From contig LUGL01000044.1 in the NCBI GenBank assembly GCA_002796835.1, positions 1 to 53,711 on the forward strand: DNA of 53,711 bases, read 5' to 3'. Positions 53,391 through 53,711 of the stretch are shown here, in pieces (position 1 is the first letter of the stretch; every line of letters begins with the position of its first letter). This DNA is from Elainella saxicola E1. GTDB lineage: Bacteria > Cyanobacteriota > Cyanobacteriia > Elainellales > Elainellaceae. The notes under the pieces are model-generated. The model worked only from the letters and a program-made list of their open reading frames with translations. It searched no databases and was not told the DNA's origin. Both the position numbers and the translations under genes were made by a program.

Positions 53391-53711
53391 ATGAGCCATT
53401 TTGACAAGCTTCAGACATTCCGGCACAAAGCCTATCGTTTAATGGGGAACGGTCGAGATGCCCTCTTTGACCTGATGGATGCCGTGCTGACCAGTCGAAG
53501 TGTTTCCTCGCTTGCAGAACTCTCTTTATCCCCACTGTTTCGCCGACAGTGGTCGAGTGTGTATGAGTCTTTGCAAGATAGTGACCCACCCCGACTGAAA
53601 CTGATGGAACTCTATCTAGAGCAGATCGAGCAAGGACATCAGCCTGTTTTGGCAGGAGACCATACTGCTTGGTCTCGGTTGCAGGCAGAAACCTTACGCG
53701 AACGTACCTAT
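53391..53711 (+). CDS. DDE-type transposase, N-terminal fragment
   Basis: The frame begins at ATG 53391 and is open to the window end (107 codons). The sequence MSHFDKLQTFRHKAYRLMGN, followed by DLMDAVLTS, LSPLFRRQWSSVYESL and LAGDHTAWSRLQAETLRERTY, resembles N-termini of cyanobacterial DDE-superfamily transposases (IS701-like). The GDHTAW aspartate may be the first catalytic Asp. Its far end, and therefore integrity, cannot be judged here. Confidence 0.8.
   Translation, partial: MSHFDKLQTFRHKAYRLMGNGRDALFDLMDAVLTSRSVSSLAELSLSPLFRRQWSSVYESLQDSDPPRLKLMELYLEQIEQGHQPVLAGDHTAWSRLQAETLRERTY

Noticed and set aside
1-53711. CRISPR arrays and tRNA genes
   Set aside because: No regularly spaced repeats and no cloverleaf with a T-loop were noticed by eye in the intergenic regions; a tRNAscan run would be decisive.
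1-53711. Defence island or biosynthetic gene cluster as the hidden system
   Set aside because: No restriction, toxin-antitoxin, retron, CBASS-like, NRPS or PKS genes are visible; the regulators and nucleases here have ordinary family assignments.

Overview
The window is chromosomal DNA from a cyanobacterium. Direct signs are repeated HIP1 octamers (GCGATCGC, for example at 12132, 17651, 19261, 37983 and 40210), a ferredoxin-dependent glutamate synthase, a CCB2/CCB4-type cytochrome b6f assembly protein, an RNase E with the arginine-rich cyanobacterial tail, a CruP-like protein, and the gene orders rpsL-rpsG-fusA-tuf-rpsJ and rne-rnhB-(DUF1997)-pheA. Genus cannot be fixed from this sequence. 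No tRNA, rRNA or CRISPR array was seen.

Layout. 1-1.5 kb is mobile-element debris: the 3' end of a Tn5-like transposase, a REP-type tyrosine transposase (TnpA), a tiny Xre regulator, hairpins and a C5/G5 palindromic repeat. 1.5-8.9 kb holds a DegT-family aminotransferase, a TonB-like protein, a DUF456/CCB pair overlapping by ATGA, a D,D-carboxypeptidase of the PBP4 family, LptC and a LabA/NYN protein, so much of it concerns the envelope. 9-14 kb has metG, a two-gene acyltransferase/hydrolase unit resembling a split plant phytyl-ester-synthase, and proline iminopeptidase. 14-16 kb has two small unknown genes and a STAS protein. 16-24.4 kb is an RNA-metabolism block (radical SAM, rne, rnhB) followed by DUF1997, pheA and a Lon-substrate-binding-domain protein. 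24.6-29.7 kb is the minus-strand str operon. 29.8-34.2 kb has a phosphoesterase, trmB, a PMT-type glycosyltransferase and a small RTX-like protein. 34.2-36.9 kb is a Spy/LTxxQ periplasmic protein divergent from a NarL-type two-component system. 37-43 kb has the CruP-like flavoprotein, a cyclic-nucleotide-domain protein coupled to a SirB1-like protein, an unrecognised internally duplicated protein, an A-type Fe-S carrier and a cupin. 43.3-50.9 kb has a secreted NAGPA-domain protein and the Fd-GOGAT gene. 51-53.7 kb has a membrane-anchored coiled-coil protein, a retropepsin-like protease and a PPC-RTX gene that lacks its 5' end, next to a second transposase that runs off the window.

Most genes are core housekeeping. 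No defence island or biosynthetic cluster is visible. The least-explained items are the 514-residue protein at 40563, which appears to be a tandem duplication of a roughly 237-residue unit of unknown fold; the split acyltransferase/hydrolase pair at 11380-12972; the Spy-like gene facing a two-component system; and the PPC-RTX gene apparently cut by a mobile element. Several starts are non-ATG and were set by Shine-Dalgarno spacing (5696 TTG, 31222 TTG, 43045 GTG, 51036 GTG).
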